The position numbers and the translations under genes were made by a program. This document shows positions 41,367 to 43,798 of a stretch of DNA of 43,798 bases, one piece after another. This DNA comes from JAWUVP01 sp034112285 (lineage in GTDB: Bacteria; Pseudomonadota; Gammaproteobacteria; JABDGN01). The stretch spans positions 1 through 43,798 of the forward strand of contig JAWUVP010000032.1 of assembly GCA_034112285.1 (NCBI GenBank), in the 5' to 3' direction. The notes beneath the pieces are model-generated. The model saw only the letters and a program-made list of their open reading frames with translations, did no database searches and was not told the DNA's origin. Numbering within the stretch: the first letter of the stretch is position 1; each line of letters opens with the position of its first letter.

Positions 41367-41654
41367 ATGAAGACACTCAATAAAGGAGTTGGCGAATCAA
41401 TACATTTTAAATCTATCCACTTCCAAGGCAGCATAACATTAATTGAAATCGGCAGTATGTGGTCACAAATTCGGCTTGCACACGCTAATGCGGCGGTAAA
41501 TTTTTGGCAAAAAGCAGGACAAGACTTTATAATCAATTCTCTCGGCGGTGATATCAACGTTAAGCTTAAAAATACTCGGAATGTCAAAAGCACCCGTAAC
41601 AGACAAATTATCTCATTTAATGTTTTAGCGCCTGCCGATGTAAAAATTTTTTAA
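41367..41654 (+). CDS. Small unknown protein, 95 residues, divergent from the RiPP operon
   Basis: ATG at 41367 with AGGT shortly upstream; the frame opens earlier at 41337 but that start lies before the predicted transcription start. The protein is beta-rich and basic toward the C-terminus (NVKLKNTRNVKSTRNRQIIS). The N-terminal part, GVGESIHF followed by ITLIEIGSMWSQIRLAHANA, vaguely recalls the strand order of CsrA (GETLMI, VTVTVMEV, QVRIGINAP), but the alignment is weak and the Arg of VHREEI is missing. I therefore keep it as unknown. Its promoter overlaps the operator candidate, so it is probably controlled by the neighbouring XRE protein. Confidence 0.6.
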   Translation: MKTLNKGVGESIHFKSIHFQGSITLIEIGSMWSQIRLAHANAAVNFWQKAGQDFIINSLGGDINVKLKNTRNVKSTRNRQIISFNVLAPADVKIF

Positions 41655-41704
41655 CGATGCTCTTCACGGCAAATAGCACACCTGCTTTTATTTACCCGGC
41701 CTAT

Positions 41705-41733
41705 TTGACTCGGTGATGTTTTCTCTATAGAAT
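41705..41733 (+). promoter_or_regulatory. Probable sigma-70 promoter upstream of the outer-membrane protein gene
   Basis: TTGACT, 17 nt, TAGAAT (5/6 and 5/6). The preceding 12 bp GGCCTATTTGAC are identical to those at 41301-41312 around the other plus-strand promoter. The start site near 41740 would leave a leader of about 160 nt. A second possible -10 (TATAAT, 41854-41859) has no good -35. Confidence 0.5.
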
Positions 41734-41900
41734 ATCCTCGCTGACTATGGCCAGAAAATTTGCAATATAAATCAATTATCCAGCGTGAAAATAAACGGCC
41801 CAGGGTTTCACCTTGCTAAAACGATTTTATATAGCATTCACTTTAATTATATGTATAATCCGGAACTTGATTAACTAACAGCATAAAAAGAGGATTTACT

Positions 41901-42692
41901 ATGCTTCGCTATTTCTTTATATTTTTAGGCCTTACATGCCTTCTTAACAGTGTTTATGCAGAGAATGCAAAAGATTCTGGTTTTTTCATACAACTAGGTG
42001 GTTCATTTTATAAGTCGAACCAAGGTAATAAACTTACACAAGCTTTTCGTCAAAATGCTATTAACGCCATACAAACAAACCCAGAATTTCTGCTTTCGGG
42101 AAGCAATTCAAATAGCTCCTCTACATCGATTATTCCAACATTAGGCTACCAGCTTAATCGCTTTTTTTCAGTCCAATTAGGCTTCCAACAATTTAATAAT
42201 CAAACTCAACAGGCAAATGTTACAGCGCATATTATTCCTGAAGATTTTGTTGTCACCAATAATGCGAGTATTCAGTCTTCTGCGTATTACCTAACCGGCA
42301 AATTCCAACATGCTATTGACCAAGCCAATCTTAAACTATTTGCCGAAGCTGGTCTCGCGCATTTCAATCAAACAATTAATGAAAGCTCCACGGGAACAAC
42401 CGTATTTGTAGCACAAAACACCTCTATTCCTCGCTGGAATACCTCACAAACCTTTAAATCGAGCTTCACCTCTCCAATAATTGGTCTTGGCATTCAATAT
42501 GCCATGCCATCATTGCAACAAATGGGCATATTTATCAAATGGCGTCACATTTTTGCACTGAATAAAATGGTGAATTACCCCGATCCCACTGCTGCTGTTG
42601 GAGGCGTCGTTGTGCCTACTGGTCAAATTGTTAGCGTCAAAGAATTACAAAGCATCGACATGGTTAACATGGGTGTTCAATACCTATTTTAA
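41901..42692 (+). CDS. Outer-membrane beta-barrel protein
   Basis: 263 residues with a clear signal peptide (cleavage after VYA, about residue 20). The mature part begins AKDSGFFIQLGGSFYKSNQG and shows repeated amphipathic strands (YQLNRFFSVQLGFQQFNNQ, AYYLTGKFQHAI, LKLFAEAGLAHF), ending with NMGVQYLF. The terminal Phe and final strand are typical for outer-membrane insertion. The size suits an eight-stranded OmpW/OmpA-like barrel; I cannot name the family. AGAGGA lies before the ATG. The next gene follows after about 43 bp and may be co-transcribed. Confidence 0.75.
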   Translation: MLRYFFIFLGLTCLLNSVYAENAKDSGFFIQLGGSFYKSNQGNKLTQAFRQNAINAIQTNPEFLLSGSNSNSSSTSIIPTLGYQLNRFFSVQLGFQQFNNQTQQANVTAHIIPEDFVVTNNASIQSSAYYLTGKFQHAIDQANLKLFAEAGLAHFNQTINESSTGTTVFVAQNTSIPRWNTSQTFKSSFTSPIIGLGIQYAMPSLQQMGIFIKWRHIFALNKMVNYPDPTAAVGGVVVPTGQIVSVKELQSIDMVNMGVQYLF

Positions 42693-42735
42693 ACTCTTAA
42701 AATTTTGATTAATCTTTAACCTATAGGACTTAATG

Positions 42736-43798
42736 ATGAAAAAATATTTATTACTCTTAACCTCTGGTCTGCTGGCGACATCACTGTTGGCACAGATTAG
42801 AACACCGTCTGCACAATTGGGTTATGGTTATTCGAATGATGCCGGCCAGCCTTTAACAACTAACTGTCTTAACCAGGGCACGCCAACTTTAAGTGGCTCA
42901 AATGTTGGCCTGGTTGAAGCCAGCAAACAATATGATATGAACGATGTTTCCCAACAACTTAATTTTTCTACGGCACTCCATGTCAACATTGGTTTGTTCA
43001 GCCTAGGTAACACGTCAGATTTTTTTCATTACATAGAAAATGACCAGCTGACTGAAACGTTCATCTATCGCGCTCGCTTTGAGTTTAAAGATGTTGATGC
43101 ACAACCCCAGCAAAGCATTTTAGGGAAATATTTAAACACCGATGGCTTAGCCCAGTGGAAAGCAGGCCCCTCTACCTTTAGAAATGCTTGTGGCGACTCA
43201 TATGTTGCACAAATGCATAACGGGGCTTATTTATATGTCGTTTATCAATTTCATTTTTTAACACAAATCGATCGGGAAAAATTTGATGATGTTTTTTCAG
43301 CATCTTATGCAACCCTAGGTGATTTAACAGCAAAATACCAACAAGAAGAAAACAGCCTTCACTTGCAAGGTACGATTCATATAATGGCCTATCAATTTGG
43401 TGGTGACCCTACCCAATTAAGTAGTATATTTAAAAGTACTTTCCCATGGCAGCCATCACCGCTTTCACAGTGTTCACTGTCTGACCTAAAAGCTTGTGAC
43501 ACAATCACTTCAAATATTGCAAATTATGCAGCAGTAGCCTTTCCAGCCCAAATCGCAAAACCTTATGGTGATAGAATACCAACTGGTGCAGGCATTACTG
43601 GCAATGAAACGAATAATTATGATCATTTAAACCCAGCCTATCAAACAAGCAGCACTCTCACACCTCTCATTCTTCAAGATAGAGATGCATTGGGTAGTAA
43701 ACTAAATGATTATTACAGCCACATTCAACGTGCAAACTTCATCAAAACACAAATTGATTACCCTTTCATATTTGATGCCTATCAGGAGCAACTCAACA
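42736..43798 (+). CDS. Secreted protein of unknown family, possibly MACPF-like (partial, 3' end outside window)
   Basis: My translation gives a signal peptide (MKKYLLLLTSGLLATSLLAQ) and at least 354 residues before the window ends. The mature part has VNIGLFSLGNTSDFFHYIEN and then FRNACGDSYVAQMHNGAYLY around residues 148-167. The Cys-Gly-Asp-x-Tyr-Val stretch followed by a Gly and a long amphipathic strand recalls the signature region of MACPF/perforin-like proteins (YGTH-Y--x-GG), but this is a weak resemblance. Two further Cys occur in SQCSLSDLKACD. AGGA lies 7 nt before the ATG at 42736; an ATG 3 nt earlier is also possible. With the upstream barrel protein it may form a surface or secretion pair. 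Confidence 0.65.
   Translation, partial: MKKYLLLLTSGLLATSLLAQIRTPSAQLGYGYSNDAGQPLTTNCLNQGTPTLSGSNVGLVEASKQYDMNDVSQQLNFSTALHVNIGLFSLGNTSDFFHYIENDQLTETFIYRARFEFKDVDAQPQQSILGKYLNTDGLAQWKAGPSTFRNACGDSYVAQMHNGAYLYVVYQFHFLTQIDREKFDDVFSASYATLGDLTAKYQQEENSLHLQGTIHIMAYQFGGDPTQLSSIFKSTFPWQPSPLSQCSLSDLKACDTITSNIANYAAVAFPAQIAKPYGDRIPTGAGITGNETNNYDHLNPAYQTSSTLTPLILQDRDALGSKLNDYYSHIQRANFIKTQIDYPFIFDAYQEQLN

Overview
The window reads as a chromosomal segment of a flagellated gammaproteobacterium with fairly low GC. The metG-rnfB-nth order, a single small csrA, the rib operon under an FMN riboswitch and the presence of very large unrecognised cytosolic proteins recall Legionellales/Coxiellaceae-like amoeba- or host-associated bacteria. 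That placement is inference; no 16S or other decisive marker is present.

Layout. 1-3000 (minus): riboflavin operon, FMN riboswitch-ribD-ribE-ribBA (ribBA runs off the left edge). 3025-7900 (minus): flagellar block fliM-fliN-fliO-fliP-rpoN, preceded by sequences matching sigma-54 promoters, then flgM-flgN under a near-perfect sigma-28 promoter. 7997-10351 (minus): NhaD-type Na+/H+ antiporter and flgA. 10434-12004 (plus): a MerT-like/MerP-like/outer-membrane-protein triplet closed by a clear terminator. 12653-16603 (plus): HigB/HigA-type toxin-antitoxin pair, metG, a stand-alone RnfB-type ferredoxin, a cluster of tandem and inverted repeats, and nth. 16600-31939 (minus): two diverged copies of a two-gene operon encoding very large unknown proteins (called A and B here), a third related protein (C), and between them uvrB and a PAP2 phosphatase. 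32280-33689 (plus): an aspartate/aromatic aminotransferase and tRNA-Asn. 33745-34725 (minus): two small unrecognised genes and csrA.

34934-41248 (minus) is the most interesting part: a tightly packed operon that looks like a ribosomally synthesised, post-translationally modified peptide (RiPP) pathway. In transcription order it encodes an XRE regulator, a POT/MFS transporter, a 434-residue protein I do not recognise, a 49-codon ORF hidden in another frame (candidate precursor peptide), a MoaD/ThiS-like sulfur carrier ending in Gly-Gly, an E1-like (ThiF/MoeB) adenylyltransferase fused to rhodanese, a YcaO enzyme and a TfuA protein. YcaO plus TfuA is the known pairing for backbone thioamide formation. 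The dedicated carrier and E1-rhodanese suggest a complete sulfur-delivery line built into the operon.

The right end (41300-43798, plus) holds a divergent small gene whose promoter is overlaid by a 26-bp palindrome, an outer-membrane beta-barrel protein, and the start of a secreted protein that runs off the window.
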